Counted from the first letter of the stretch, positions 28,640 to 37,876 are shown. The stretch: 64,000 nt of DNA from Roseiarcus sp963730555 (GCA_963730555.1 CAVSSS010000008.1:186001-250000); one strand, 5' to 3'. Program-made: numbers and translations. Notes: generated by a model from the letters alone, not told the origin.

Positions 28640-29280
28640 CTCCAGTCTTTGCGAGCGCCTCCTTGGCGGCGGCCTATGTCGCCTCCTGTCTCATCCTCGC
28701 CGCGACGCCAGGCGCGGATATGGCGCTTTTTCTGTCGCGGACGCTGGCCGGCGGCAGGGCGCAAGGCTTCGCGGCGCAAGCGGGCGCGAGCGCTGGGCTC
28801 GTCGTCCATACCTTCGCCGCTGCGCTTGGCCTCTCAGCGCTGTTGGCCGCCTCGGCGCAAGCCTACGAGGCGGTGAAGATCGCCGGCGCGCTCTATTTGC
28901 TCTGGCTAGCGTGGCGCGCAATTCGCGATGGTTCGGCGCTCAAATTGAAGGCGGACATGTCGGCGCGTGGAGGCTTGCGCGGCGCATTTGCCAGCGGGCT
29001 TCTCATCAATCTCACCAATCCGAAGATCGTGCTCTTCTTCGTGACCTTCCTGCCGCAGTTCATCAGCGCGAGCGATCCGCACGCGAGCGCGAAGCTGTTC
29101 GTGCTGGGCCTCGGCTTCATCGCGATCACGACGGCGGTGAACGCGATCATCATCCTTGTCGCCGGGCGCTTTGTCGCCGCGGCAAAACGCAACCCGCGCG
29201 CTCTCCGGCTGTTCGATTATGGATTCGCGGCGCTCATGAGCGCCTTCGCCGCGCGTCTTGTCTGGACCGAAGCGAGATAG
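28636..29280 (+). CDS. LysE family exporter
   Basis: 214 residues, six membrane segments, intact. CLILAATPGADMALFLSRTL has the conserved ATPGxD, and INLTNPKIVLFFVTFLPQF the NPK block. Translationally coupled to kdgK. It is a different paralogue from the LysE protein upstream of kdgK. Confidence 0.9.
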   Translation: MTPVFASASLAAAYVASCLILAATPGADMALFLSRTLAGGRAQGFAAQAGASAGLVVHTFAAALGLSALLAASAQAYEAVKIAGALYLLWLAWRAIRDGSALKLKADMSARGGLRGAFASGLLINLTNPKIVLFFVTFLPQFISASDPHASAKLFVLGLGFIAITTAVNAIIILVAGRFVAAAKRNPRALRLFDYGFAALMSAFAARLVWTEAR

Positions 29281-29289
29281 GAACGGTTC

Positions 29290-29587
29290 ATGGACCTCGC
29301 CGCTTTCCGCGCCTCGCTTTCGGGCCGCCGAGCCGCCGGCGGACTTGAGCCAGGCCTTGCGGGCGCTCTGGCTCGACGCGCGGGGAAACTGGGACGGCGC
29401 GCATGACGCGGCGCAGGCGGACGAGGGTGGGGCAGGCGACTGGGTGCACGCCTATCTGCATCGCAAGGAGGGCGACGCCGGCAACGCCGCCTATTGGTAT
29501 CGCCGCGCGCGCAAGCCGATCTGCCACGCCTCGCTCGACGAGGAATGGGCGGCGATCGCCGAGGCGCTCTTGAAGGCCGAAGGGTGA
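29290..29587 (+). CDS. Conserved hypothetical protein (one frame break)
   Basis: About 98 residues. It starts MDLAAFRASLSG at 29290, then a frame break at about 29325 leads to EPPADLSQALRALWLDARGN, WDGAHDAAQ, WVHAYLHRKEGDAGNAAYWY and EEWAAIAEALLKAEG. This is a common alphaproteobacterial family of unknown function with helical, TPR-like character (the AYLHRxEGDxxNAxYWYRR block is its hallmark). Nine bp after the LysE gene, probably same operon. Confidence 0.8.
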
Positions 29588-29720
29588 CGTTTCGCTGAGC
29601 GTCGGGCCGGCCCAGGCTCATGGCGCTCATGCACAAGCCGAAGCCAGACCGCCGGCGCGTGCGTGACCGCCGTGCGGGAGAGGCTATTCAATCACCAAAC
29701 TCGGCTGGGAGGCTAAGCGA

Positions 29721-30541
29721 ATGGCGTCATTAGCTCCAGGGACGTTTGTATTGGATTCCATTGAAACGGAGCATCAACGCCTCATGCGCCAGGCTTGGCT
29801 GCTCGACCCGCTAACGGAACGGCTGTTTCGGGAGGCTGGGATCGGCGATGGCATGCGCGTCCTCGACCTTGGATGCGGCATGGGCGATGTCGCAATGATC
29901 GCGGCTCGGCTCGTCGGATCGTCCGGTCGGGTCGTCGCCGTCGATCGAGATGACATAGTCCTAGCCCACGCCAGCCGCAGAGCCCGGGCGCCGGGTTTGA
30001 GAACATTGTGTTCCTTCATTCCGACGTGGCGGATTTGCCTCCGAGCGAGCCGTTCGACGCCGCCATCGGCCGATTAATTCTGGCGTTTCTGCCCGATCCA
30101 GTTGCGGTATTGAAAGGCCTATACCCTCTTGTTCGCTCCGGCGGCGTATTCGCCTTCCAGGAAGTGAGTTTGGCGAACACGCTGGCCCAAACGGCGCATT
30201 TGCCTCTCCACAACGAAGTATGGCGGCTGATTCAGGACACGCTGGCGCGAGGCGGCGCCCGCACAAACAATGAACTTTCCCTCTATCGCGACTTCCAGGC
30301 GGCGGGTCTGCCGCCTCCAACGTTGCGAAATGAACTGCTGCTCGGGGACACCCCGGAGATCCGGAGCTATCTGGTCGATCTCCTCTCCGCGATGTGGCCC
30401 AGGGTTGGCGAGCACGCGATGGGCCGCGAGAAGCTCGGTGATTTCAGCACGCTGGCGGCCCGTCTTGACGCCGAACTCGACGCCAACAATTCGTTTGCGG
30501 CTTGCCCCGGCGTCGTGAACGCGATCACGCGGCGACCTTAG
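29721..30541 (+). CDS. Class I SAM-dependent methyltransferase (one frame break)
   Basis: About 273 residues. Motif I is VLDLGCGMGDVAMIAARLVG, followed by the acidic end of strand 2 (VVAVDRDD). A frame break at about 30000 joins it to NIVFLHSDVADLPPSEPFDA, FLPDPVAVLKGLYPLVRSGG and the C-terminal cap. Substrate unknown. It lies 170 bp upstream of the oligo-isoleucine gene and the B12 radical SAM gene; whether the three work together is open. Confidence 0.85.
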
Positions 30542-30634
30542 CGGTCCGCTGTTAGCCGCGCTCATGGACGCGCATGTCGCGGGATGTACCGAGACCATTG
30601 ACACAAAGCGGCAATAAGTGAGGGTTGTGAAATT

Positions 30635-30664
30635 TGAAATCGCGGAAGTTCGAGTTCGATTTCA
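30635..30664. promoter_or_regulatory. Inverted repeat upstream of the radical SAM gene pair
   Basis: Perfect 8-bp arms TGAAATCG (30635-30642) and CGATTTCA (30657-30664) around 14 nt, about 50 bp before the start of the next gene. Could be an operator or an RNA hairpin. Confidence 0.35.
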
Positions 30665-30712
30665 TCGATTAAATCTGTTCAAAGAAATGTGATCTAGCAA
30701 AGGGAGGGCGAG

Positions 30713-31036
30713 ATGGCGGGATCGTTCGAGCAGCGCCTCGGCAATATCGAAGAGCTGCTGATCATTATCATCATTATCATCTATGGCGGTGGGCGGCCGG
30801 GACACGGGCCGGTCGGAGATAGTGCGACCGCCGATACATCCCGTTTTGAGGCCCTGAGGCGGATGTTGCCGCCGGGTATTATCCCCGATCCGGGCCCGGT
30901 CGATATGGCGCGGATGTCACTGGAAGCGGTCGAGAGCAGGCTGCTCGCGGTCAATGCCGAGTTGACTCGGCTCAAGTCTCACGAAGCCGAGTTGAACGCG
31001 CGGCTTAAGGAACTGCGCGGCGCGAAGACCAAGTAG
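30713..31036 (+). CDS. Small protein with an oligo-isoleucine tract
   Basis: 107 residues, not recognised. A strong GGGAGG ribosome site precedes the ATG. Residues 1-14 are polar (MAGSFEQRLGNIEE), then LLIIIIIIIYGGGRPGHGP encoded by alternating ATC/ATT codons, a Pro-rich middle (MLPPGIIPDPGPVD) and a C-terminal coiled-coil-like helix (ESRLLAVNAELTRLKSHE). The tract is too short for an ordinary membrane span but hydrophobic enough for anchoring. The gene sits 53 bp upstream of a B12 radical SAM gene in the same orientation. Confidence 0.7.
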   Translation: MAGSFEQRLGNIEELLIIIIIIIYGGGRPGHGPVGDSATADTSRFEALRRMLPPGIIPDPGPVDMARMSLEAVESRLLAVNAELTRLKSHEAELNARLKELRGAKTK

Positions 31037-31089
31037 CCGGTCGCATCAGAAGACAACCGAAGGGCGCCTGCTGTCCAGGGGAGGCTTGC

Positions 31090-32751
31090 TTGTCCGCGGA
31101 TTTGACGCCCTCGGTTCTTCTGATCGGCTTCCAGGACCAGGACAACCTGGGTTTGCGCTACCTGCTGTCGTCGGTGCGGCAGGCGGGCTTCTCCGGCCGC
31201 ATCGAGACTTACACGGCCGACCCTGAGCCGATCGTGGCACTCGCGGAGCGGCTGCGCCCCGACGTCATCGGGTTCTCGCTCATCTTCCAATATATGTCGC
31301 CCGCTTTTGCAAGAGTGATTGACGCCCTGCGCGCGGCGGGTTGCCGATCGCACGTCACCATTGGCGGGCACTATCCGAGCTTCGACCCCGAGGAGGTTTT
31401 AAGCAGAATCCCCGGAGCCAATTCCATCGTCCGCTTCGAGGGCGAACGGACGCTGGTCGAACTGATGCAGAAGCTGAGCCGCGGCGAGGACTGGCGTGAC
31501 GTTGCGGGCATCGCCCACAGCCAAGCCGGCAAGGTCGTCGTCAATCCGCTCCGGCCGGTTCTCGACGATCTCGATCTGTTGTCGTTGCCCGATCGCTCGG
31601 ACATCGACTATCGCAGCCAGGAGTTGCCGATGGCTTCGGTGCTCGGGAGCCGTGGGTGTCCCTGGGATTGCAGCTTCTGCAGCATCCGGCCGTTCTACGA
31701 AGCCCAGGGCGGCAAGCTCAGGCGCCTGCGTTCGCCCGCGGCTGTGGTCGAGGAGATGCGTCGGCTCCATTTCGAGCAGGGCGCGGAAATGTTCCTGTTC
31801 CAGGACGACGACTTCATGGCGACTGGCCGGCGCGCGCGCCGATGGGCTGAGGACATCGCCGCCGAAATCATCGCCGCTGGACTTAAGGGCAGGATCGCAT
31901 TCAAGATCAGCTGCCGCTCGGACGAGGTCCATTACGACACGATGGCTCGCCTCGCCGAGGCCGGCCTCACCCACGTCTACATGGGGGTCGAAAACGGCGA
32001 CGATCAAGGCCTCGCCAACATGAATAAGAGGATGAAGGCGAGCGTGCACACCGAAGCGGGCGAGATCCTGCGCTCGCTCGACATGTCGTTCGACTTCGGC
32101 TTCATGCTGCTCGAGCCCTACAGCACGATCGAGATCGTTCGAAACAACATCACGTTCCTCGATCGCTATGTCGGCGACGGCTGGACCGTCGCCGGCTTCT
32201 GCCGAACGCTGCCTTACGCCGGCACGCCGCTGAAGACCCAGCTCGAAACGGAAGGCCGCATGCTCGGCACGCCGTTCGAGCCCGACTACAATTTTCTCGA
32301 TTCCAGGCTCGACCGCTTCTACGACTGGATGCTGCTCACGTTTTACGAGCGCAACTTCACCAATTCGGGCCTCAACGAGGTCTTGCGCAGGCTCAACTTC
32401 GACGCCCGCCTCAAGTTGCCGAACCGGCGCAAATTCGGGCCGTCGGAGCGGGCGACAGTTCAGCGCATCACCGCAGAGTGCAACGGTCACGCCCTCTATT
32501 GCCTGCGCTCAGCGCTCGACTACATCGAGGCGACGCCGCTTGACGAGATCGACATCAAGGGCGGCTATCTCGCCAAGCTGACGACGCACGAGAAGACGCA
32601 GGAGCGCCGGCTGTTGGCCGAAGTTGGCACAGTCGATGCGGGGCGTTTCATGTGGCGGCAGTATCTTGAGAGCGACCAGGAATTTCGGTCGCTCGGCGGC
32701 TTCGCCAACGCCTGGACGTTGGCGCCGCAGGATCTGCCGGTCGCCGGTTAG
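31090..32751 (+). CDS. B12-binding domain radical SAM protein
   Basis: 553 residues, intact. The N-terminal cobalamin-binding fold (about residues 5-140) has SVLLIGFQDQDNLGLRYLLS and VTIGGHYPSFDPEEVL. The radical SAM core carries the cluster motif CPWDCSFC (CxxxCxxC) in GSRGCPWDCSFCSIRPFYEA, then DDDFMATGRRARRW and THVYMGVENGDD. The C-terminal 200 residues are family-specific and not recognised. TTG start at 31090 with a GGGGAGG site. Related proteins methylate or cyclise diverse substrates. The absence of a named biosynthetic cluster leaves the role open; the small gene upstream is the only candidate partner. Confidence 0.88.
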   Translation: MSADLTPSVLLIGFQDQDNLGLRYLLSSVRQAGFSGRIETYTADPEPIVALAERLRPDVIGFSLIFQYMSPAFARVIDALRAAGCRSHVTIGGHYPSFDPEEVLSRIPGANSIVRFEGERTLVELMQKLSRGEDWRDVAGIAHSQAGKVVVNPLRPVLDDLDLLSLPDRSDIDYRSQELPMASVLGSRGCPWDCSFCSIRPFYEAQGGKLRRLRSPAAVVEEMRRLHFEQGAEMFLFQDDDFMATGRRARRWAEDIAAEIIAAGLKGRIAFKISCRSDEVHYDTMARLAEAGLTHVYMGVENGDDQGLANMNKRMKASVHTEAGEILRSLDMSFDFGFMLLEPYSTIEIVRNNITFLDRYVGDGWTVAGFCRTLPYAGTPLKTQLETEGRMLGTPFEPDYNFLDSRLDRFYDWMLLTFYERNFTNSGLNEVLRRLNFDARLKLPNRRKFGPSERATVQRITAECNGHALYCLRSALDYIEATPLDEIDIKGGYLAKLTTHEKTQERRLLAEVGTVDAGRFMWRQYLESDQEFRSLGGFANAWTLAPQDLPVAG

Positions 32752-32866
32752 ACGCCCCGGCGTTCTTTCTCTTCCTCTCGCCCACATTCACTCAACCCTG
32801 CGCTATGTTTGAGGCGCGCGAGGGAACAATGTCGCTTTCGCTCGAGTCCAAGGGGAATTTGAGCTT

Positions 32867-33490
32867 ATGCCCGTCATCGTCGCCTTCGGCGATTCCAACA
32901 CATGGGGTTAGGATCCCGCGACCGGCGGACGATTTCCTCGCGCACAGCGATGGCCGAGCGTGCTTCAGCGCGAGCTTGGACCGGATTTCGAGGTGATCGC
33001 GGAGGGGCTCAACGGCCGCACGACCGTCCACGACGATCCGATCGAGCCTTATCGCTGTGGCGCAGATGCGCTTCCGCCCTGCCTTATGAGTCATGCGCCG
33101 GTGGGTCTCGTTATTCTTGCCCTTGGCTGCAACGACTTGAAGAAGCGGTTCTCCGTTTCCGTTTTCGACATCGCCGAGGGCGCGGCGCGCCTCATCTTCC
33201 TCGCCCGCGCCTATGGGCAAGGCCCCGACGGACGCCCGCCCAACATCCTCCTCATCGCGCCCCCGCCCATCGCCAAGCTCACCAACTACGCGGAAATGTT
33301 CGAGGGTGGCCGGGAAAAGTCCGTTCTTCTCGGCCAGCGTTACCGTGAAGTCGCGGAGCGCGAGGGCGCCGCCTTCATGGACGCCGGCGCCGTGATCCGG
33401 TGTTCGGATCTCGACGGCATCCACTACGAGGCCGACCAGCACGAATTGCTCGGCCGCGCGGTGGCGAAGGCTGTTCGCCGGACCGCTTAA
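32867..33490 (+). pseudogene. SGNH/GDSL hydrolase with in-frame amber codon
   Basis: Arylesterase-type SGNH hydrolase. MPVIVAFGDSNTWG opens the gene with the catalytic serine of GDSN. The next codon is TAG (32909-32911) where homologues have Tyr (GYDP), after which the same frame continues DPATGGRFPRAQRWPSVLQ, EGLNGRTTVHDDP, LGCNDLKKRF and DLDGIHYEADQHELLG (catalytic Asp/His) to 33490. All four SGNH blocks are otherwise intact. This is a substitution, unlike the indels elsewhere: either a nonsense mutation, a base-call error or read-through. About 207 residues if read through. Confidence 0.8.
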
Positions 33491-33577
33491 GCGAGGCCGC
33501 CGCCTTTGCGATTGCGCGGCGAAGCTCGCGGAGCTAAAGCCAGCCTCAAACCTTCCTCCGCTTATGGACCTTCTCGT

Positions 33578-34399
33578 TTGAGCGTCGACGAGGATACGGA
33601 CGCGCTTGCCGCGCGCGATCTTTTGGTCTCTGCCGCGCGCGAGGCCGGAGCGCTGGCGCTCGAACATTTCAATCCCGGAGGCCGCACGTCCGCGCGCGTC
33701 GTGACAAAAGCCGGCGGATCGCCGGTTACCGACGCCGACCTCGCCGCCGATTCGCTTCTGAAGCGCCGCTTGCAGGAAGCTTTGCCCGAGGCCGGCTGGC
33801 TCTCTGAGGAGACGGCCGACGATTTTGAGCGCCTGTCGCGCCGCAGCCTCCTCATAGTCGACCCGATTGACGGCACGCGCGCGTTTGTGATCGGGGATCC
33901 CCGCTGGGCCGTCTCGGTTGCTCTCGTCGTCGACGGGCGCCCGATCGCGGGCGTCGTCTACGCGCCGGCCCTGGACGAGATCTATGCCGCGGCGCGGGCC
34001 AAGGGCGCCACCTTCAACGGCGCGGTCCTTACCCCCGCCGCCGGCTGGCCGCCGCGCGCCGCCGCCGGTCCTAAGCTCGTCATCGAGGCGATGGCGGCGG
34101 AGCTCGGCGTCTCGGTCGAGATCATTCCGCGTGTGCCTGCGCTCGCCTACCGGCTGTGTCTCGCGGCGCGCGGCGCGATCGATTTCGCGGTCGCCGCCGA
34201 GAACTCACATGACTGGGACATCGCGGCCGCCGATATTCTGCTCGAGGAGACGGGCGCGCGTCTGATCGACGCCTCGGGCGAGCGGCTCCGCTACAATTCC
34301 CGGCAGGTCCGCCGCGGCGCGCTTCTTGCTGTGTCGAACATAGGGGCGCCCCGCCTCATCAACGGCTTTCGCGCCGCCATCGGCTCGTCAAAAACCTGA
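33578..34399 (+). CDS. cysQ: 3'(2'),5'-bisphosphate nucleotidase CysQ
   Basis: 273 residues from a TTG at 33578 (another TTG lies 24 codons upstream). Inositol-monophosphatase fold: VVTKAGGSPVTDADLAAD, WLSEETADD (metal Glu) and LLIVDPIDGTRAFVIGDP (DPIDGT metal-binding motif), then HDWDIAAADILLEETGAR near the C-terminus. It removes the 3' phosphate of PAP/PAPS and so supports sulfur assimilation. First gene of the conserved cluster with DUF4170, DUF374, waaA and lpxK. Confidence 0.9.
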   Translation: MSVDEDTDALAARDLLVSAAREAGALALEHFNPGGRTSARVVTKAGGSPVTDADLAADSLLKRRLQEALPEAGWLSEETADDFERLSRRSLLIVDPIDGTRAFVIGDPRWAVSVALVVDGRPIAGVVYAPALDEIYAAARAKGATFNGAVLTPAAGWPPRAAAGPKLVIEAMAAELGVSVEIIPRVPALAYRLCLAARGAIDFAVAAENSHDWDIAAADILLEETGARLIDASGERLRYNSRQVRRGALLAVSNIGAPRLINGFRAAIGSSKT

Positions 34400-34499
34400 C
34401 CGGCGGCCGTTTTCGGACGCTTGCGTTTTCGCCGCCGCGAGGGCAAAGGCCAGCGCGCTGAGCCGCGCTGCTCCGCGCGCCTTTCAAGGAAACGTGATC

Positions 34500-34772
34500 A
34501 TGACCTCTCCCTATGCGAAGGCCCAAGACGAGGCGAAGCCGCAGCGCCTGCACCTGGTGTTCGGCGGTGAATTGAAATCGCTCGAAAGCCACGAATTTCG
34601 TGATCCCGCCAAGCTCGACATCGTCGGCCTCTTTCCTGATTACGCGAGCGCCGAGCGCGCCTGGCGCGCCAAGGCCCAAGCGACAGTCGACAACGCGCAA
34701 ACGCGCTACTACATCGTCCATCTGCATCGTCTGCTCGAGCCCGACCTGGTCCCTCCGACGCGGACAGCCTGA
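34500..34772 (+). CDS. DUF4170 family protein
   Basis: 90 residues: RLHLVFGGELKSLESHEFRD, DIVGLFPDYASAERAWRAKA and TRYYIVHLHRLLEP are the conserved blocks. The function is unknown. It lies, as in other Hyphomicrobiales, between cysQ and the DUF374 acyltransferase. The ATG at 34500 is the natural start (a GTG two codons earlier is possible). Confidence 0.9.
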   Translation: MTSPYAKAQDEAKPQRLHLVFGGELKSLESHEFRDPAKLDIVGLFPDYASAERAWRAKAQATVDNAQTRYYIVHLHRLLEPDLVPPTRTA

Positions 34773-34779
34773 GCGCCGC

Positions 34780-35496
34780 ATGGCTAGGCGTGTAGGCAGG
34801 TCGCCATGGGCGCAGGAGGCGATCGGCCTTGGGCTTGCGGCCTACCTGTCGTTCGTTCGCGCCACGAGCCGGTTCACCACGGTTCCCGAGGACGTTGACG
34901 CCTTTATCAAGGACGACCTGCCGCTCATCGCGGCGATGTGGCACGGCCAGCACTTGATGATGCCCTTCGCGCGACCCATGACCATGGATCGGCTCGCGGT
35001 GCTCATCTCGCGCCATGAAGACGCCGGCGCCCAGGCTTTGGCCGCCGAGCGTCTCGGGATCACGGCCGTGCGCGGCTCGGGCGGACCCGCCGACCGTGGC
35101 TATTACAAGGGCGGCGCGCCGGCGATGCGCGAACTCCTGCGCCAGCTCGAATCGGGCTCTTCCGTCGCCATGACCGCCGATGTGCCCAAGCGCGCGCGTG
35201 TGGCGGGAATGGGAATCGTGACGCTCGCCAAGCTCTCCGGACGGCCGATCGTTCCGACCGCCGCGGTCATGAGCAGGCGCGTTCAGTTCAACAGCTGGGA
35301 TCGCGCCTCGCTCGGACTGCCCTTCGGGCGCGCGATCATCGTTGTCGGCGACATCATCCGCGTCTCGCGGGACGCCGATGAGGAGGAGATGGAGGCCGCG
35401 CGGCTCGCGGTCGAGCGTGGGCTCGATCAGACGCACCGGCAAGGCTACGCCATGGTCGGCGCGCGCGACCCGGGCGCCGAGCTGAAACCGCAATGA
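34780..35496 (+). CDS. DUF374 lysophospholipid acyltransferase-like protein
   Basis: 238 residues. IAAMWHGQHLMMPFARPM resembles the HxxxxD-like acyltransferase block, ITAVRGSGGPADRGYYKGG and VAMTADVPKRARVAGMGIV follow. DUF374 proteins sit in the LPLAT superfamily and, from this context, probably act on lipid A or phospholipid precursors at the inner membrane. Coupled to waaA by a 4-bp ATGA overlap. Confidence 0.85.
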   Translation: MARRVGRSPWAQEAIGLGLAAYLSFVRATSRFTTVPEDVDAFIKDDLPLIAAMWHGQHLMMPFARPMTMDRLAVLISRHEDAGAQALAAERLGITAVRGSGGPADRGYYKGGAPAMRELLRQLESGSSVAMTADVPKRARVAGMGIVTLAKLSGRPIVPTAAVMSRRVQFNSWDRASLGLPFGRAIIVVGDIIRVSRDADEEEMEAARLAVERGLDQTHRQGYAMVGARDPGAELKPQ

Positions 35497-36776
35497 CACC
35501 GCCGCTGTCCCTTATTGGCTATCGATGGGCCTCGTTCCTGGCGACGCCGTTGGCCGGGCCAATGCTGGCGTCACGCCTTAAGCGCGGCAAGGAGGATCCG
35601 CGACGGGTCGGCGAGCGGCGCGGCCTCGCCAGTCTCGCTCGTCCGCCGGGCCCGCTTGTCTGGCTGCATGGCGCGAGCGTCGGGGAAGCCGCCGTTCTTC
35701 TGCCCTTTGTCGAGCGCATCACCCACATGGGCTTAACCGCGCTTGTGACGACGACGACGGTGACCTCGGCCACAATGCTGGCCCAGCGCCTGCCCGCGGG
35801 CGCGCTGCACCAATATGCGCCGCTCGACAGTCCCATATTCATGCGGCGCTTTGTCAATCATTGGCGTCCCGACACGGCGTTGGTGGTGGAAAGCGAGCTC
35901 TGGCCCAATATGATCCTCGAACTGAAGCGTTCGAAGTCGCGGCTGGCGATGATCAACGGACGGATGAGCGAGCGGTCGTTCCGCCGATGGGGAAAGGCGC
36001 CGCGTTTCATCGCCGCGCTGCTCACGAAGTTCGACGTATGCCTCGCGCGCAGCGAAGCGGACAGCGAGCGGCTGTCAACGCTCGGCGCCCCGAACGTCCT
36101 GGTCCCGGGCGACATCAAGTTCGACGCGCCGACCCTGCCGGCCGACCGGCGTGAGCTCGCTGAGCTCGCAGGGCTCACGTCTGGACGCCAGATGTGGATC
36201 GCCGCCTCGACCCACGAAGGCGAAGAGATGATCGCGGCGGCGGCGCACAAGCGCCTCGCCCGGGTGTTTCCCGACGCGCTGACGCTTATCGCGCCGCGCC
36301 ACCCCGAGAGGGGCGAACAGATCTTGCGGCAACTTGAAGCGCAGGGTCTCGTCTGCGCGCTGCGTTCGCGGGGCGAAGCGATCGGTCCGGGAACCGCGGT
36401 CTATATCTGCGACACGATCGGCGAACTGGGGCTCTTCTACCGTCTCGCCGGCGTCGTGTTCGTCGGCAAGTCCTTCGTCGCCGGGGGCGGGCAAAATCCG
36501 ATCGAACCCGCGCGGCTCGCCTCGGCCATTCTGCATGGGCCGATGGTCGGGAATTTCGCCGACGCTTATGCAGCGCTTGACGAGGCGGGCGGCGCGCTCA
36601 CCGTCGCACGCCCGGAGGATTTGGGGGACACGCTGATCGCGCTCTTCGCCAACGCGGGGCGGCTGCGCGCGATGACGCGGGCGGCGGGCGAAACGGTCGA
36701 GCGCCGCGCGGGAGCGGTCGATCGCTCGATGGGCGCGCTGAAAGCTCTGTTGCCGGCGGCCGGGGCGAGGCGGTGA
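35493..36776 (+). CDS. waaA: 3-deoxy-D-manno-octulosonic acid transferase
   Basis: 427-residue GT30 Kdo transferase. N-terminal membrane anchor (GYRWASFLATPLAGPML), then PLVWLHGASVGEAAVLLPF, VVESELWPNMILELKR, EEMIAAAAHKRL and FVGKSFVAGGGQNPIEPARL (Kdo/CMP-Kdo-binding GGGxxNxxEPA block). It adds Kdo to lipid IVA on the cytoplasmic face of the inner membrane. ATG overlaps the upstream stop (ATGA), and its own TGA overlaps the lpxK GTG (GTGA). Confidence 0.95.
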   Translation: MTPPLSLIGYRWASFLATPLAGPMLASRLKRGKEDPRRVGERRGLASLARPPGPLVWLHGASVGEAAVLLPFVERITHMGLTALVTTTTVTSATMLAQRLPAGALHQYAPLDSPIFMRRFVNHWRPDTALVVESELWPNMILELKRSKSRLAMINGRMSERSFRRWGKAPRFIAALLTKFDVCLARSEADSERLSTLGAPNVLVPGDIKFDAPTLPADRRELAELAGLTSGRQMWIAASTHEGEEMIAAAAHKRLARVFPDALTLIAPRHPERGEQILRQLEAQGLVCALRSRGEAIGPGTAVYICDTIGELGLFYRLAGVVFVGKSFVAGGGQNPIEPARLASAILHGPMVGNFADAYAALDEAGGALTVARPEDLGDTLIALFANAGRLRAMTRAAGETVERRAGAVDRSMGALKALLPAAGARR

Positions 36777-37756
36777 GGGCGCCGCGCTTCTGGTTGAAAC
36801 CGAGACCAACCTTGCTCGCCCGCTTGCTCCAACCGACCGGCTGGGCGTACGGCCGCGCGACTGCGCAGCATATGCGCGGACCCGGCGAGCGCGCCGGGGC
36901 GCCAACGATTTGCGTCGGCAATTTCGTCGCGGGCGGGGCAGGCAAGACGCCGGTCGCCATGGCGCTGGCGCGGATGCTGATCGGCGACGGCCGGCGCGTC
37001 GCCTTCCTGTCGCGGGGCTATGGCGGCGCCGAACGCTCCGAGCCGCTCCTCGTCGATGCGGGCGCCCACACCGTCGCGATGGTCGGCGACGAGCCCCTTC
37101 TGCTCGCCAAACTCGCGCAGTGCTGGGTTGGGACCGATCGGGTGAGAAGCGCGAGAAGCGCGGTCGAAGCGGGCGCCAACACGCTCATTCTTGACGATGG
37201 CCTGCAGAACCCTGGACTCGCCAAGGACCTCGCCTTCGCCGTCGTCGACGGCGAGACCGGCTTCGGCAACGGCCTCTGCGTTCCGGCGGGTCCGCTGCGC
37301 GCGCCAGTTTCGGCTCAAGCGCCGTTCGTGCAGGCGCTGATCGTTCTCGGCGGCGGCGAGGCGGCGGCGGCGCGGATCGCTGCTTTCGCGCCCGGCAAGC
37401 CGCTCATCCGCGCGAGCCTCGAGCCGGATGCGCTCGCCGCGGCGCCGCTAATCGGCCGCGAGGTCGTCGCCTTCGCAGGCATTGCGCGACCGGAGAAATT
37501 CTACGCCACCCTGCGCCGGGTCGGCGCGCAGATCGTCGCCACGCGCGATTTCGCCGATCATCATCCTTACACGCCGCGCGAGGTCGAGGCCTTGATCGAG
37601 GAAGCGGGCAGGCGAAACGCGCTTCTGACGACGACCGAGAAGGACCTGGTGCGACTTAACGCGCATCAGGCCCGCGCCGTCGTGGCTCTGCCGGTCACGT
37701 TGCGGTTCGAGGATCCGGCGTCCGTGAGGCGCCTCCTGCGCCAGGCCGTGGGGTAG
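36773..37756 (+). CDS. lpxK: Tetraacyldisaccharide 4'-kinase LpxK
   Basis: 327 residues; GTG start coupled to waaA. PTICVGNFVAGGAGKTPVAM contains the Walker A-like GGAGKT, AFLSRGYGG follows, then LILDDGLQNPGL (DDGxQ) and FADHHPYTPREVEALIEEA with the conserved His pair. It phosphorylates the 4' position of the lipid A precursor. It ends the operon; no clear intrinsic terminator is seen downstream. Confidence 0.95.
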   Translation: MRAPRFWLKPRPTLLARLLQPTGWAYGRATAQHMRGPGERAGAPTICVGNFVAGGAGKTPVAMALARMLIGDGRRVAFLSRGYGGAERSEPLLVDAGAHTVAMVGDEPLLLAKLAQCWVGTDRVRSARSAVEAGANTLILDDGLQNPGLAKDLAFAVVDGETGFGNGLCVPAGPLRAPVSAQAPFVQALIVLGGGEAAAARIAAFAPGKPLIRASLEPDALAAAPLIGREVVAFAGIARPEKFYATLRRVGAQIVATRDFADHHPYTPREVEALIEEAGRRNALLTTTEKDLVRLNAHQARAVVALPVTLRFEDPASVRRLLRQAVG

Positions 37757-37876
37757 GGCCTTTGTCCTCGGCCTTATGGTTAAAACGCAGCTAGTTGCAC
37801 TGGTTCGCCCCCAAAACGGAGGTTCAGCTTTGGCGCATACGGCGCCGTGTTTAAACTATGGTTTTGGCATGAGCGC

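Noticed and set aside
31399..32490. A 363-codon minus-strand open frame
   Set aside because: Antisense to the B12 radical SAM protein; no recognisable sequence.
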